The notes beneath the pieces were generated by a model. The model was not told where the DNA came from and did no database searches. It was given only the letters and a program-made list of their open reading frames with translations. This document shows positions 42,579-52,879 of a stretch of 64,000 nucleotides of DNA, one piece after another. The stretch's first letter is position 1; each line of letters starts with the position of its first letter. Both the position numbers and the translations under genes were made by a program. This DNA is from Bacteroidales bacterium. GTDB taxonomy: Bacteria > Bacteroidota > Bacteroidia > Bacteroidales > FEN-979. The stretch lies in assembly GCA_025355465.1 (NCBI GenBank), contig JANXZO010000021.1:1-64000 (forward strand), read 5' to 3'.

Positions 42579-44042
42579 ATGCTACCAATAGTTACTCTTA
42601 CTTCGAAGGAACAAGAGGTTCAGAACCTCGTACTGGTTGTATCGGACCTTTTGAACCTGCCTTCGGGACTTTTTTCGGCCGCGGAAAAAAAATATCTGAA
42701 ATCACAGCAGGAGCTGAACAGGGAGATGGTCAGCTTTAACAGACTGGATTATTGGGTTTATGTCTGTTTTATCCGGGCGGAGAAGGAACAATCCAAACGT
42801 TTGGAAAACTGCCGGAACAATGGTGACAAGACAGCCGCTTCCCTGAATGAAAACAAGGCGTTGCGGGCAGTCGTGTTCGACGTTGCGGAAAATCCCGAAG
42901 AGGTACTCGCTTTTGTTGAAGGGATGGTTCTCGGAAGCTATCAGTTCCTTAAGTATAAAAGCAAGGAGGAGAAAGTCAATACCCTGGCGGCCATTGAGAT
43001 TTACTCGCCGGTTATCGGGGAGCGGGAGATCCGTTTGCTCAATATTCTGTGCGATGCCGTTCACCGTTGCAGAAACCTTGTCAACGAGCCGAATTCCTAT
43101 CTCACCGCCACTGTTTTTGCCAGTGAGGTGAAGCGCATGGCCACTGATTGCGGTGCCAGGGCCGAAGTGCTGAACAAAGCCAAAATTGAGGCTTTAAAAA
43201 TGGGCGGAATCCTTGGCGTAAACAAAGGAAGCCACGAACCACCCACATTCACCGTGATGGAGTGGAAGCCCGCAAAAGCGGTCAACAAAAGCCCTATCAT
43301 CTTTGTCGGAAAAGGTGTTGTTTACGATACGGGTGGCATGAATCTCAAGCCAGGCGATTCGATGAGCCATATGAAAGACGACATGGCGGGCGCTGCTGCG
43401 GTAGCTTCCGCAATATTTGCCATTGCCCTGGCGAAACTTCCGGTTTACGTAATCGGACTAATGCCGGCTACGGATAACCGACCGGGAATGAAGGCCATTG
43501 TTCCGGGAGATATCCTTACCATGCACAACGGCATGACCGTGGAGGTGGTGAATACCGATGCTGAAGGACGCCTGTTACTTGCCGATGCGCTCAGCTATGC
43601 GAAAAAGTACAATCCGGTGCTGGTAATCGATCTGGCTACCCTCACCGGCGCGGCAGTTCGCGCCATCGGCAGATTCGGGGCCGTGGCCATGCAATCCAAT
43701 GCTTCCACCGAGCTCAACAAGCTGAAGGCAAGTGGACTGGCCATGCATGAACGGCTGGTGGAGTTCCCGATGTGGGAGGAATACAATGAACCGCTAAAAT
43801 CGGATCTGGCAGATATGAAAAATCTCGGCGCCCCCGAAGCAGGGATGATCACGGCCGGAAAATTTCTCGAGAAATTTACAAGTTATCCATATATACACCT
43901 TGATTTTGGCGGACCGGCATTCATCGAAAAATGCGATTCGTACCGGGGCAAAGGAGGCACCGGATTCGGTGTGAGGCTGCTGTTTGATTTTGTAAAAATG
44001 TATATTTGCAAAAACCTAAACCCAGATGGAACTACCTGTTGA
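42579..44042 (+). CDS. pepA: M17 leucyl aminopeptidase
   Basis: 487 residues from ATG 42579 (MLPIVTLTS). The C-terminal catalytic domain keeps VGKGVVYDTGGMNLKPGDSM (metal Lys and Asp), DDMAGAAAV and NTDAEGRLLLADAL (Asp, Glu and bicarbonate-site Arg). It removes N-terminal residues, using two Zn2+ or Mn2+, as a hexamer in the cytosol. Upstream in-frame ATGs lie within mqnC and are rejected. The stop overlaps pdxA by 17 nt. Confidence 0.94.
   Translation: MLPIVTLTSKEQEVQNLVLVVSDLLNLPSGLFSAAEKKYLKSQQELNREMVSFNRLDYWVYVCFIRAEKEQSKRLENCRNNGDKTAASLNENKALRAVVFDVAENPEEVLAFVEGMVLGSYQFLKYKSKEEKVNTLAAIEIYSPVIGEREIRLLNILCDAVHRCRNLVNEPNSYLTATVFASEVKRMATDCGARAEVLNKAKIEALKMGGILGVNKGSHEPPTFTVMEWKPAKAVNKSPIIFVGKGVVYDTGGMNLKPGDSMSHMKDDMAGAAAVASAIFAIALAKLPVYVIGLMPATDNRPGMKAIVPGDILTMHNGMTVEVVNTDAEGRLLLADALSYAKKYNPVLVIDLATLTGAAVRAIGRFGAVAMQSNASTELNKLKASGLAMHERLVEFPMWEEYNEPLKSDLADMKNLGAPEAGMITAGKFLEKFTSYPYIHLDFGGPAFIEKCDSYRGKGGTGFGVRLLFDFVKMYICKNLNPDGTTC
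44001..44008 (+). promoter_or_regulatory. -7 box of pdxA inside the pepA 3' end
   Basis: TATATTTG, with TTTG candidates at 43983-43986 and 43989-43992 (spacing 14 and 8, short of consensus). Suggests pdxA can be transcribed separately from pepA. Confidence 0.35.
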
Positions 44043-45117
44043 AAAGGAAAAACGTGTACGGATCGGAATAACCCATGGAGATGTAAACGGGATCAGTTAC
44101 GAGATCATTATCAAAACCCTGCTCGATCAACGATTGATGGAGCTCTACACGCTGGTGGTTTATGGCTCCTCGAAAGTGGCGTCATATCACCGGAAAGCTT
44201 TAAACATCAACGAATTTAATTTTAACCTTGTGAAAAAGGCCGACCAGGCACACCCACGACGGCCCAACATCGTGAATATCCATGATGAGGAGATCAAGAT
44301 CGACCTTGGAACCTCAACTGCCCTTGCAGGAGAACTCTCGCTGCTTTCGCTCGATGCGGCCCTCGAAGATCTCCAGAAGGGACTCATCGATGTGATCGTA
44401 ACAGCGCCTATAAACAAGAAGAACATACAGTCTCCCGGCTTTACCTTCCCGGGTCAGACCGAATATTTTGCCCGGAAATTCCAAAGCGAGAATTATCTCA
44501 TGCTGATGGTGAACAACAATGTTCGCATCGGCATGGTAACCGGACACCTGCCGGTAAACCAGGTAAAAGATGCCATTACCACCGAGCTTATCCTTAAGAA
44601 AATACAGGTGATGAACCATTCGCTGATGCGGGATTTCGGCATTGTGAAACCCAGGATCGCCGTATTGGCGCTCAACCCACATGCCGGCGACGACGGATTG
44701 ATTGGCACCGAGGAGAAAACCGTGATACGGCCCGCTATTGAGAAGGCATACAACCAGAACATCCTGGCTTTTGGTCCCTATCCGGCCGACGGATTCTTTG
44801 GTGCAGCCTCCTTCCGGAATTTTGACGGGATCCTGGCCATGTACCACGACCAGGGCATGATCCCCTTTAAGCTGATGTCGTTTGAGGAGGGGGTAAACTT
44901 TACCGCCGGACTATCCATGGTTCGTACCGCTCCGGCTCACGGAACGGCTTATGAACTGGCCGGGAAGGACCAGGCTTCGCCGGAAGCTTTCAAAAATGCG
45001 ATCTACATGGCCGCTGATATTTTCCTGCACCGGCTGGCCTACGACGATCTTCGCGCCAACCAGCTGCATCCGGGTTCCAACAACCGGCCGACGTCAGCCT
45101 CCGAACCAGAAAAATGA
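44026..45117 (+). CDS. pdxA: 4-hydroxythreonine-4-phosphate dehydrogenase
   Basis: 363 residues. GITHGDVNGISYEIIIK is the N-terminal motif; VTAPINKKNIQ, GQTEYFARKF, MVTGHLPVNQV (metal His), MYHDQGMIPFKL (His/Asp) and TAPAHGTAYELAGK follow. It makes the 3-amino-1-hydroxyacetone phosphate precursor of pyridoxal 5'-phosphate. The next gene encodes a PLP-dependent racemase and starts in a 4-nt overlap, so cofactor and consumer are translationally coupled. Confidence 0.95.
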   Translation: MELPVEKEKRVRIGITHGDVNGISYEIIIKTLLDQRLMELYTLVVYGSSKVASYHRKALNINEFNFNLVKKADQAHPRRPNIVNIHDEEIKIDLGTSTALAGELSLLSLDAALEDLQKGLIDVIVTAPINKKNIQSPGFTFPGQTEYFARKFQSENYLMLMVNNNVRIGMVTGHLPVNQVKDAITTELILKKIQVMNHSLMRDFGIVKPRIAVLALNPHAGDDGLIGTEEKTVIRPAIEKAYNQNILAFGPYPADGFFGAASFRNFDGILAMYHDQGMIPFKLMSFEEGVNFTAGLSMVRTAPAHGTAYELAGKDQASPEAFKNAIYMAADIFLHRLAYDDLRANQLHPGSNNRPTSASEPEK

Positions 45118-47699
45118 GTTTCATGGAGAACTTCTCCTACACTGTCGCCGGAATTGCGGAAATTTGCCGCGGAAAGTTGTTGACACAACGTGCCGATGAC
45201 CAGGCGGTTACAGATTTGCTGATTGACAGCCGGCACCTGATTCATCCCGAAAATTGTCTGTTTATCGCCTTGGTCTCGCCCAGAAATGACGGACACAAAT
45301 ACATCCGTGGTCTTTATCAGAAAGGGGTGAGGAGTTTTTTGGTTGAACAGCCCCCACCCGGCCTCCCCCCATGGGGGGAGGAGCTATTTCCGGAGGCGCT
45401 TTTCATCGTGGTTTCCGATACCCTGCGGGCACTGCAGGAGCTTGCCGCATTTCACCGCAGCCGGTTTCAGTTCCCGGTCGTCGGCATCACCGGGAGTAAT
45501 GGTAAGACAATCGTGAAAGAGTGGCTGTTTCAACTGCTGAATGGCGATTACAGCATCATCCGGAGTCCGAAAAGTTACAACTCGCAGATTGGCGTGGCGC
45601 TTTCGATCTGGAAGACCGGGAAGGAGCATGACCTCGCCCTTTTTGAGGCGGGCATTTCGCAACCGGGTGAGATGGAAAAGCTGGAAACCATGGTTCGACC
45701 TTCGCTGGGTGTTTTTACCAACATCGGCGCTGCCCACGATGAACATTTTTCCGGCCGCAGGCAAAAGGTGGAGGAGAAACTGAAGCTTTTCGTCCACGCA
45801 AAAACACTCGTGTATTGTGCCGATCACACCCTCATCGCCGGGGTGCTGAAAGCAGATCAAGCTTATTCGGGGCTTAAAACCTTTACCTGGAGCCATGGCC
45901 GGAAGGCTGACCTGCAGATCACGTCGGTGGAAAAAGCCCTGAACGAAACCACCATCAGCGCCAGGTACCAGTCGGTTTTATATTCGTTCAGACTGCCGTT
46001 TACCGACGAAGCTTCCATCGAAAACGTAATGCATTGCTGGGCCCTGATGCTGGTCCTGGGTTATCCTGCCTCGTGCATCGTACAACCGGCATCAACACTC
46101 AGCCCCATCGCCATGCGCCTCGAACTGAAGGAGGCCATAAATCACTGTTCACTCATCAACGACAGCTATAATTCCGACATCAACTCCCTGAGTATCGCTC
46201 TCGGGTTCCTGAACCAGCAAACCCGTCACCGGAAAAAAACCGTCATACTTTCCGACATCCTGCAGACCGGGCGCGACAAAACAGACCTTTACCGGGAAAT
46301 CGGCGAACTGCTGGCCGGTCAACACATCGACCGCGTGATCGGCATTGGCCGCGACATTGCCAGCCAGGCGGACAAATTTCCGATGGAAAAATCCTTTTTC
46401 GGCACCACCGACGATTTTCTGAATCACTTTCCCTTCTCCACCATCCGTGAGGAAGCCATCCTGCTAAAAGGCGCACGCATCTTCGAATTCGAGAAGATCA
46501 GCAGCCTGTTGCAGCAGAAAGCCCACGAAACAGTGATGGAGGTGAACCTCGATGCCCTCGTGCACAACCTCAACCATTACCGTTCACGGCTGAAACCGGG
46601 CACACGAACCATGGCCATGGTGAAGGCGTTTTCCTATGGCAGCGGAAGCTATGAGATTGCCGGCATCCTGCAGTTTCATCAGGTCGATTACCTGGCTGTG
46701 GCTTATGCCGATGAAGGGGTGGAGCTGCGGAAGGCAAGGATTCACTTGCCCGTCATGGTGATGAGTCCCGAAGAACAGAGCCTGGATACCCTGCTCAAGT
46801 TCAACCTGGAGCCCGAAATCTATAACCTGCGCATTTTACTTCAGCTCCTGGCGGCCATCGCACGCAACCAGTCCTCCGCGCAGGAAGAGGTGCGGATCCA
46901 CTTAAAACTCGATACCGGAATGCACCGCCTTGGATTCGGGCCGGAAGAGATCCCGGCGCTGTTGGAAAAGCTTAAACAGAATCCGAACCTGCGGGTGCAG
47001 TCGGTGTTCTCGCACCTGGCGGCAAGCGACGATCCCGCTGAAGATGAATTTACCCGGAACCAGATCGCCCGGTTCGAAGATATGAGTAAATTAATTACTC
47101 AACAACTTGCAAACCCCGTGTTGCGTCACATTTTGAATTCTGCCGGGATCAGTAGGTTCCCTGAAGCTCAATTCGACATGGTAAGGCTCGGAATAGGACT
47201 TTACGGAGTTGGGGCTGATGCGGTGGAACAGGGAAACCTTCGTAATGTCAGCACCCTGAAGTCGGTGATCACGCAGATAAAAAGGGTAAAAGCCGGCGAA
47301 ACCGTGGGGTATAACCGTAAAGGCAGCGTGGAAAAGGATACGACCATTGCGATCGTTCCCATCGGCTATGCCGACGGCCTCAACCGCAGATTGGGAAACG
47401 GCGTGGGTGTGGTTTATATCCATGGACAACCGGCACCTGTGATTGGGAATATTTGTATGGACCTCACGATGGTTGATATAACCGCCATTGGCCATGGGCC
47501 TTCAGGTATTGGGCAGGTTGCATCAACTCCTTCCTCGTCTGGCGGAGGTCTGGAGGTGGCGGTTCAGGAGGGCGACCCGGTGATTATTTTCAGCGACGAC
47601 CATCCCGTTGCGGAGGTTGCAGCTTTGCTTGGGACGATCCCGTATGAAGTTCTGACGAGCATTTCGCGCAGGGTGAAGCGTATCTATTACCACGAATAG
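45114..47699 (+). CDS. MurF / alanine racemase fusion
   Basis: 861 residues. Residues about 1-465 are MurF (UDP-MurNAc-tripeptide:D-Ala-D-Ala ligase): [18 protein letters not shown] site [37 protein letters not shown]. Residues about 475-861 are alanine racemase: PLP Lys in [27 protein letters not shown], Tyr in [12 protein letters not shown], and [13 protein letters not shown]. The fusion joins D-Ala supply and use for peptidoglycan and is characteristic of Bacteroidota. Two segments look like in-frame repeat insertions: about residues 79-93 ([13 protein letters not shown]) around a perfect palindrome at 45363-45380, and about residues 795-825 ([18 protein letters not shown]). Starts ATGA-overlapping pdxA. 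Confidence 0.95.
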   Translation: MSFMENFSYTVAGIAEICRGKLLTQRADDQAVTDLLIDSRHLIHPENCLFIALVSPRNDGHKYIRGLYQKGVRSFLVEQPPPGLPPWGEELFPEALFIVVSDTLRALQELAAFHRSRFQFPVVGITGSNGKTIVKEWLFQLLNGDYSIIRSPKSYNSQIGVALSIWKTGKEHDLALFEAGISQPGEMEKLETMVRPSLGVFTNIGAAHDEHFSGRRQKVEEKLKLFVHAKTLVYCADHTLIAGVLKADQAYSGLKTFTWSHGRKADLQITSVEKALNETTISARYQSVLYSFRLPFTDEASIENVMHCWALMLVLGYPASCIVQPASTLSPIAMRLELKEAINHCSLINDSYNSDINSLSIALGFLNQQTRHRKKTVILSDILQTGRDKTDLYREIGELLAGQHIDRVIGIGRDIASQADKFPMEKSFFGTTDDFLNHFPFSTIREEAILLKGARIFEFEKISSLLQQKAHETVMEVNLDALVHNLNHYRSRLKPGTRTMAMVKAFSYGSGSYEIAGILQFHQVDYLAVAYADEGVELRKARIHLPVMVMSPEEQSLDTLLKFNLEPEIYNLRILLQLLAAIARNQSSAQEEVRIHLKLDTGMHRLGFGPEEIPALLEKLKQNPNLRVQSVFSHLAASDDPAEDEFTRNQIARFEDMSKLITQQLANPVLRHILNSAGISRFPEAQFDMVRLGIGLYGVGADAVEQGNLRNVSTLKSVITQIKRVKAGETVGYNRKGSVEKDTTIAIVPIGYADGLNRRLGNGVGVVYIHGQPAPVIGNICMDLTMVDITAIGHGPSGIGQVASTPSSSGGGLEVAVQEGDPVIIFSDDHPVAEVAALLGTIPYEVLTSISRRVKRIYYHE
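45363..45380. repeat. 18-bp perfect GC palindrome inside murF
   Basis: CTCCCCCCATGGGGGGAG is its own reverse complement and sits in frame, encoding LPPWGE in a spot where MurF proteins normally have a short loop. Confidence 0.85.
47500..47570. repeat. Probable repeat-derived insertion in the racemase domain
   Basis: A G/C-skewed stretch with complementary CCTC and GGAGG tracts encodes about 25 extra residues rich in Gly and Ser between MVDITAI and EGDPVIIF, which normally lie next to each other in alanine racemases. Confidence 0.5.
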
Positions 47700-47721
47700 G
47701 AACTACCTGCCTATTTTCTTG

Positions 47722-47729
47722 TATTTTTG
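47722..47729 (+). promoter_or_regulatory. -7 box of the glycosyltransferase operon
   Basis: TATTTTTG 17 nt before the GT2 start; no good -33 element. Confidence 0.4.
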
Positions 47730-47746
47730 CGGCTACAACCGGAATT

Positions 47747-48481
47747 ATGGAATCGTTTACCCTTTCAATCCTCATCCCTGCCTACAATGAGGCGCGCACC
47801 ATTCACCGGATCCTCGACAAGGTGCTGGCTGTTGAGCTGTATGCCGGTGTAAAAAAGGAGATCATCATTGTGGACGACCATAGCAGCGATGATACCGTAA
47901 ATGTGGTAAACCGCTACATAGCCGACCATCCGGGATTCGCCATCGGCCTCTTCACACAGCCCCGTAATCTTGGGAAAGGGGCGGCGCTGCACCGTGGCAT
48001 CGAGCTGGCAACAGGAGAATTTGTCATTATCCAGGATGCCGACCTTGAATACGATCCGCAGGAGTACAACCTGCTGCTCAAGCCCATCCTCGACGGTTTT
48101 GCCGACGTGGTTTACGGGTCCCGTTTCATGGGCGGCAGACCCCACCGGATCCTTTTTTTCTGGCATTCCATCGGCAACAAGGTCCTTACTTTCCTGTCGA
48201 ACATGTTCACCAACCTGAACCTGTCCGACATGGAGACCTGCTACAAGCTCTTCCGCGCCGAATATCTCAAAAAGATAAGCTTCAAGGAGCGCAGGTTCGG
48301 TTTTGAACCTGAGGTGACTTCAAAAATAGCCCGTTTCCCTGGGATCCGGATCTACGAAGTGGGGATATCCTATTACGGGCGAACCTACGAAGAGGGAAAA
48401 AAGATCAGGATGAAAGACGCCATGCGGGCTGTATGGTGCCTTTTGAAGTACAATATTTTCGATCGAAAGTACCTCCGGTAA
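47747..48481 (+). CDS. GT2 glycosyltransferase (polyprenyl-phosphate sugar synthase type)
   Basis: 244 residues with no membrane helix. [48 protein letters not shown] and QDADLEYDP (DxD) define a GT-A fold of the DPM1-like group, which load a hexose from GDP or UDP onto undecaprenyl phosphate. The next two genes (3 nt apart, then a 4-nt overlap) encode GT-C-like membrane proteins that typically take sugars from such carriers, so the three form a coherent unit. Donor sugar not identifiable. Confidence 0.9.
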   Translation: MESFTLSILIPAYNEARTIHRILDKVLAVELYAGVKKEIIIVDDHSSDDTVNVVNRYIADHPGFAIGLFTQPRNLGKGAALHRGIELATGEFVIIQDADLEYDPQEYNLLLKPILDGFADVVYGSRFMGGRPHRILFFWHSIGNKVLTFLSNMFTNLNLSDMETCYKLFRAEYLKKISFKERRFGFEPEVTSKIARFPGIRIYEVGISYYGRTYEEGKKIRMKDAMRAVWCLLKYNIFDRKYLR

Positions 48482-48484
48482 CGA

Positions 48485-49966
48485 ATGACCTCCTTCCTTT
48501 CCATATGGGCGGTCATCTCGGCAACAACAGGTATTTTACTTCTATGGCTGCTTCTCCGGCGATTTTTCTCCGTTTCCGTTTCCATCCTGACCCTCATTGC
48601 AGTCGTTCTCGGTACCAACTACTTCCGGTGGATTTTTTTTGAAGGAGCTACCGCCCATAATTTCCTCTTTACCTTGTTTGCCGCCTTCCTGCTGCTGACC
48701 CTGAACTGGCATCGCGACCGGCGCTGGATCTGGCTTCTGCTGATGCTGCCCACCCTGTTGCTGGCTTGCTTTTTCCACGACCTGGCCGTAATCATCCTCC
48801 TGGTACCGTTGCTGTATGGGATTTACGATAAAACCTCCTGGGATGAAAACGTGCTGCGCATCCGGGACCACCGCGGCCAGTACCTTTTCCTGTTGTTCAT
48901 GGTCATTTTGTCGGCCGGACTAACGCGTTTTGCCTGGTTTGCCGAACCGGGAACCACCTTATATTTCGGCGATCCAAAAGCATCTATCTATACCTGGATT
49001 GCGGCCAACTTCCAGCTGATCCTCTTCTCCTTTAACAAGGGATGGCTGGTCTACACTCCCATGATGCTGCTGGTATTTCCCGGGATGTATTTTCTGGCGG
49101 AGCGAAACAAGCCGCTTTTCTACGGGTTCTTTCTCTTTTTCCTCTTTTGGTTCCTGCTCAAGGCCAGTCACCCGTTATGGGCAACCGGCGCTGGCTTCGG
49201 GCAACGTTTTTTTATCGAGACCTATCCTCTTCTGGCGCTTGCGGTTGGCTATTATTTTCAGTGGATGCTTGAGAAAAAGCCATGGGTAAGGGTTTTTCTG
49301 CTGATCCTTCCTGTTTTTTTTCTTCTGCTGAACCTGTTTCAGACCTGGCAATACACAAATAATATCCTTGTTGCCGAAAACATGAACCGGGAATATTACC
49401 AGGCTGTATTCGGAAAGACCACGGCCGACAGCAGCGCAAGAAAAATCATGGCGAAATACCGGAACCCGATGCCTGAAACGATGCCGGCAGGCGGAAGTTA
49501 CGCAGTTTCAAAGATCGGTAGTTGGGACTATGAAGTACCTCTTCCCGGTTATGAACCCTTTTACAACAGCAGCGTGTCCCATTCCGGTAAACGGTCGTGG
49601 CGAACATGTAAAGAGAAACCTTTCTCCCCGGGTCTGAACCGGAAGATCAGGGACCTGTCGCCCCACGATACCGTCTGGATCAGGGTCACCGCCTGGCTCT
49701 ATTTTACCTGTCACAAGGCCGAAAGTTGCGTTAACCTCGTGATCTTATGCAACCATTCGGGAACGGTTTATAAGTATATGTCAAAGAATTATTCCAACAA
49801 ACTGGAGACCGGGATATGGAACAAGGTGACATACGACTACCAGCTCCCTTCCCATCTGCAAGGGCCCGACGATGAACTGAATGTCTATTTCTGGAATTCC
49901 GGTGAACGAGAGGTCCTCCTGGATGATTTCACCGTGGAACTTTTTGAACCCAAACAAGGAAAATGA
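48485..49966 (+). CDS. Multi-spanning GT-C-like membrane protein with C-terminal beta module, short N-terminus
   Basis: 493 residues. About 9 membrane helices occupy residues 1-325; residues about 355-493 are a soluble beta-rich module ending NVYFWNSGEREVLLDDFTVE. The membrane part aligns by eye with the downstream protein from its VALGTN segment (here VVLGTNYFRWIFFEGATAHN) and onward (LFSFNKGWLVYTPMMLL). The first about 130 residues of that paralogue, including its SDKSHYYVYLPA loop, have no counterpart here, and there is no room upstream since the GT2 gene ends 3 nt before. It may be a shortened paralogue or a partner subunit. Predicted glycosyl transfer role is inference. Confidence 0.78.
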   Translation: MTSFLSIWAVISATTGILLLWLLLRRFFSVSVSILTLIAVVLGTNYFRWIFFEGATAHNFLFTLFAAFLLLTLNWHRDRRWIWLLLMLPTLLLACFFHDLAVIILLVPLLYGIYDKTSWDENVLRIRDHRGQYLFLLFMVILSAGLTRFAWFAEPGTTLYFGDPKASIYTWIAANFQLILFSFNKGWLVYTPMMLLVFPGMYFLAERNKPLFYGFFLFFLFWFLLKASHPLWATGAGFGQRFFIETYPLLALAVGYYFQWMLEKKPWVRVFLLILPVFFLLLNLFQTWQYTNNILVAENMNREYYQAVFGKTTADSSARKIMAKYRNPMPETMPAGGSYAVSKIGSWDYEVPLPGYEPFYNSSVSHSGKRSWRTCKEKPFSPGLNRKIRDLSPHDTVWIRVTAWLYFTCHKAESCVNLVILCNHSGTVYKYMSKNYSNKLETGIWNKVTYDYQLPSHLQGPDDELNVYFWNSGEREVLLDDFTVELFEPKQGK

Positions 49967-51735
49967 GGAAGCGAACCAAAGGCCAGAAATGGTTTGATCG
50001 GATGCTCTTCGTCCTGCTTTTTCTAGGGTCGCTTCTGCTTGCCGGAAACTTTGCATTTAAAGACGGAAAGCAAGTGCCACCCGGGATATTCTTCTCCGAT
50101 AAGAGTCATTACTATGTGTATCTGCCGGCTACCTTCATTTATGGCTGGGATGTACAAAAATTTCCGCATCACCAGGATACCGTTTACCAGGGGTTCATCC
50201 TCGACTACAAAGCCAACAAGTTGGTTATCAAAGTTACTTGTGGTGTAGCCATCCTGTGTGCTCCATTCTTCCTGGCTACCCATGCCATGGCCCTCGCCTC
50301 CGGGGTGAGTGCCGATGGTTTCGGCGATTTTTACGTGCGCGGTGCGGTTATTCCTCCGGTTTTCTATTTCATCCTCGGCCTCTGGTTTCTGTATCTTTTT
50401 CTCCTTCATTATTTCAAGCGCTGGCTCTCCCTGCTTACCGTGTTTCTTGTCGCACTCGGGACAAATGTTTACTATTACGGCCTCGTGGAAGGTTGGATGT
50501 CGCACATCTTCTCCTTCTTCCTTTTCTCCTTCGTCCTCTATCAGCTAAAGCGTTTTCTGGATGAAGGAATGGTTCCTTTCCGACGTTTCCTGGTCGTTGC
50601 AGTGGCTATTTCACTGGCTGTCCTTATCCGCCCGACCAATATTTTCCTGCTGCTGTGGTTGATCCTGCTTGATGCTGCCACCCTCAGGGATATCTGGAAG
50701 CGTATCCTTTTTTTCCTGCGACCGGTCTACTTTCTCTCGTTCCTGTTCACCGGCATACTCATCTTTGTTCCCCAGTTTATATACTGGTATTACCTTTCCG
50801 GGAAGCTCCTCTATTTTTCCTATCCCGGGGAGGGATTTTTTTACTGGAAGAATCCCATGATCTTCGAGGTATGGTTTGCCCAGCTTAACGGGTTGTTTGT
50901 TTATAATCCGCTTGCACTGCTGATGGTGGCAGGTATCCTCTGGATGATCGTAAAGCGGATCGCAAATGGCTGGTTTTTGTTACTCTTTTTTCTCCTCAAC
51001 AGTTATATCATCGGATCGTGGCACGTCTGGTTTTTCGGCGGGAGTTTCGGCTCACGCCCGTTTGCCGAATTTTTTGCCCTTTTCGCCCTGGGCCTGGCCT
51101 ATTTTCTTTCGATGATATTCCGCCTGAAAAACATGTTTCTCCGCAGCACGATGCTGGTACTGCTGCTCCTCTGTACCTTGTACAACCAGCGGATGATCTA
51201 CAATCCCCGATGGAACACCTCCGCGACCTGGGCCTGGGACGATCTGCGGGATTACCTGCATGAGAACAACATACTGCATTTCGAAAAAGGTAGCTACCGC
51301 CACATTCAGGATTACGAGAACATCAACTTCGACCAAACCGTTAGCAAGACGATGTATAACATGCATTCTCCGACCCGGAGTTGCATGGTCCGTTCTCAAT
51401 ACGAGTTTGCCTGCCATTACGAGCACCCCCTGGGCCGGTTTCTTGACCACGACATCACCCGGATCACCACACGCTGCTGGGTAGATCCGTTTGTGCGCGA
51501 CAACTGCGGCGCACTTCTCGTAGTCCTGGTGGAGAATGAAAAGCATCAGACTTTCCTGTACAAAGCAGTACCGGTCGACAATCCGGATTCAAAATCGTGC
51601 CGGTGGGGAGAGGTTTCAGTCGGGATAACCCTTGAACCGTGGATGAACGATTCGGGATACAAATTCAGGAGTTACCTCTGGAATCCGCGCAGGACTACTT
51701 TCCTGGTGGATGATTTTGAAGTTACCTTTGAATAA
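49963..51735 (+). CDS. GT-C-like membrane protein with C-terminal beta module
   Basis: 590 residues, about 11-12 membrane helices (1-415) and a C-terminal soluble module (about 445-590) ending SYLWNPRRTTFLVDDFEVTFE. The first periplasmic loop carries FFSDKSHYYVYLPATFIYGWD, a pattern seen in GT-C enzymes of this phylum with an acidic residue placed like their catalytic base. It starts in an ATGA overlap with its shorter paralogue. Likely transfers a lipid-linked sugar to a surface polymer; the C-terminal module may bind the acceptor. Family assignment is moderate since no exact Pfam family was recognised. Confidence 0.8.
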   Translation: MRKRTKGQKWFDRMLFVLLFLGSLLLAGNFAFKDGKQVPPGIFFSDKSHYYVYLPATFIYGWDVQKFPHHQDTVYQGFILDYKANKLVIKVTCGVAILCAPFFLATHAMALASGVSADGFGDFYVRGAVIPPVFYFILGLWFLYLFLLHYFKRWLSLLTVFLVALGTNVYYYGLVEGWMSHIFSFFLFSFVLYQLKRFLDEGMVPFRRFLVVAVAISLAVLIRPTNIFLLLWLILLDAATLRDIWKRILFFLRPVYFLSFLFTGILIFVPQFIYWYYLSGKLLYFSYPGEGFFYWKNPMIFEVWFAQLNGLFVYNPLALLMVAGILWMIVKRIANGWFLLLFFLLNSYIIGSWHVWFFGGSFGSRPFAEFFALFALGLAYFLSMIFRLKNMFLRSTMLVLLLLCTLYNQRMIYNPRWNTSATWAWDDLRDYLHENNILHFEKGSYRHIQDYENINFDQTVSKTMYNMHSPTRSCMVRSQYEFACHYEHPLGRFLDHDITRITTRCWVDPFVRDNCGALLVVLVENEKHQTFLYKAVPVDNPDSKSCRWGEVSVGITLEPWMNDSGYKFRSYLWNPRRTTFLVDDFEVTFE

Positions 51736-51747
51736 CCGCGGCACGAC

Positions 51748-52695
51748 TCAGCGCAGACTATCCGTGAGGGGTTTCTGCGGAACATTCAACAGGTCGAAAT
51801 GCAGAAAGGCAAGGAATGACTGGAATCCCAGGATGACGGGCAAGCCGGCAAGGATAACGGTACCCGCCGTTGCCGGTTGTCCGCTCACAATGCTTTCTCC
51901 CCACTTCAGGAACCCGAAGGTCAGACCAAAGGCAAAAAAGAGCAGCGTCATGACCAGTTCGAGGGATCCGATGTTAAAGTCACGCAGAAAATAGTTGTAG
52001 AAGATCCGTTTGCAGAAACGATTCAGATATTTGAACGGAAAGCGAAATAGCGTACCTCCGATCCGGAGATTGCTTTTCTCATCACCATAAACAGCCTTCA
52101 TGGGCATATCGTGCACCACAGCGCGGATCGTGTTGAGACGGAAAAGCATGTCGTTTTCGAAGAAGAACCGGTTGTCGATCTTGTCGAGCGGAAGCATGGA
52201 GAGCGCCTCCCGGCCGATGGCGGTGAGTCCGTTGGCAGGATCCATCACCTGCCAGTAACCGCTCACTGCCTTGCTGATAAACGATAGAAAGGAGTTGCCC
52301 AGTTTGCGTGCAACAGGCATTCCCGCCAGGTTCACCAGGTCGTAGAACCGGTTTCCTTTCACATAGTCGGCATTTCCCTTAACGATCGGATCGACCAACC
52401 GGCCAATCAGTGATGGGTCCATCTGTCCGTCGCCATCGAGTTTTACAACAATGCCGGCCCCCTCTTCCAGCGCTTTGCGGTAACCTGTTTTCACCGCTCC
52501 GCCAACGCCCAGGTTTTTCGCATGAAAGATCACGGTGACTCGTGGGTCTTGTTGGGACTCGGCAATGAATTTCCCACTTCCATCGGGACAGGCATCGTCC
52601 ACCGCATAGATTCGATCGACCTCCGGTCCGATGGCGGCCAGCACCCCGAGGATTTTACTTTTAACCTTGTAGCATGGAATAACGACGGCGATCAT
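51748..52695 (-). CDS. GT2 glycosyltransferase with C-terminal membrane helices
   Basis: 315 residues. VVIPCYKVKSKILGVLAAIG, YAVDDACPDGSG and VKLDGDGQMDP (DxD) are the GT-A motifs; GNRFYD and the long amphipathic segment 215-235 follow. Two hydrophobic helices near the C-terminus (LELVMTLLFFAFGLTFGFL; AGTVILAGLPVILGFQSFLAF) anchor it, as in polyprenyl-phosphate glucosyl/mannosyl transferases. It is transcribed against the neighbouring operon and converges with it, 12 nt between stops. Donor and acceptor unknown. Confidence 0.92.
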   Translation of the reverse strand: MIAVVIPCYKVKSKILGVLAAIGPEVDRIYAVDDACPDGSGKFIAESQQDPRVTVIFHAKNLGVGGAVKTGYRKALEEGAGIVVKLDGDGQMDPSLIGRLVDPIVKGNADYVKGNRFYDLVNLAGMPVARKLGNSFLSFISKAVSGYWQVMDPANGLTAIGREALSMLPLDKIDNRFFFENDMLFRLNTIRAVVHDMPMKAVYGDEKSNLRIGGTLFRFPFKYLNRFCKRIFYNYFLRDFNIGSLELVMTLLFFAFGLTFGFLKWGESIVSGQPATAGTVILAGLPVILGFQSFLAFLHFDLLNVPQKPLTDSLR

Positions 52696-52766
52696 TGGGA
52701 GCTTAATTGGGAAGTCAAATATAGCAAGAAAATCTCCTTATATTTGATCTCAATAATTCCTTTTTT

Positions 52767-52869
52767 ACCACTGAGGCACTAAGGACACCAAGGGTCACTT
52801 AGAGCAGGGAAGTTTCATTTGTTGTTTTATTTCTTAGTGTTTCTTTGTGATCTAAGTGTCTGAGTGGTA
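52767..52869. repeat. Inverted repeat pair of ACCACTNAG type, upstream of GxxExxY gene
   Basis: A plus-oriented copy (52767-52803) and a minus-oriented copy (52831-52869) form an imperfect hairpin with a loop of about 27 nt. Units read accactgaggcactaagg and, inverted, ctaagtgtctgagtggt. Confidence 0.82.
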
Positions 52870-52879
52870 AAAAAATGAA

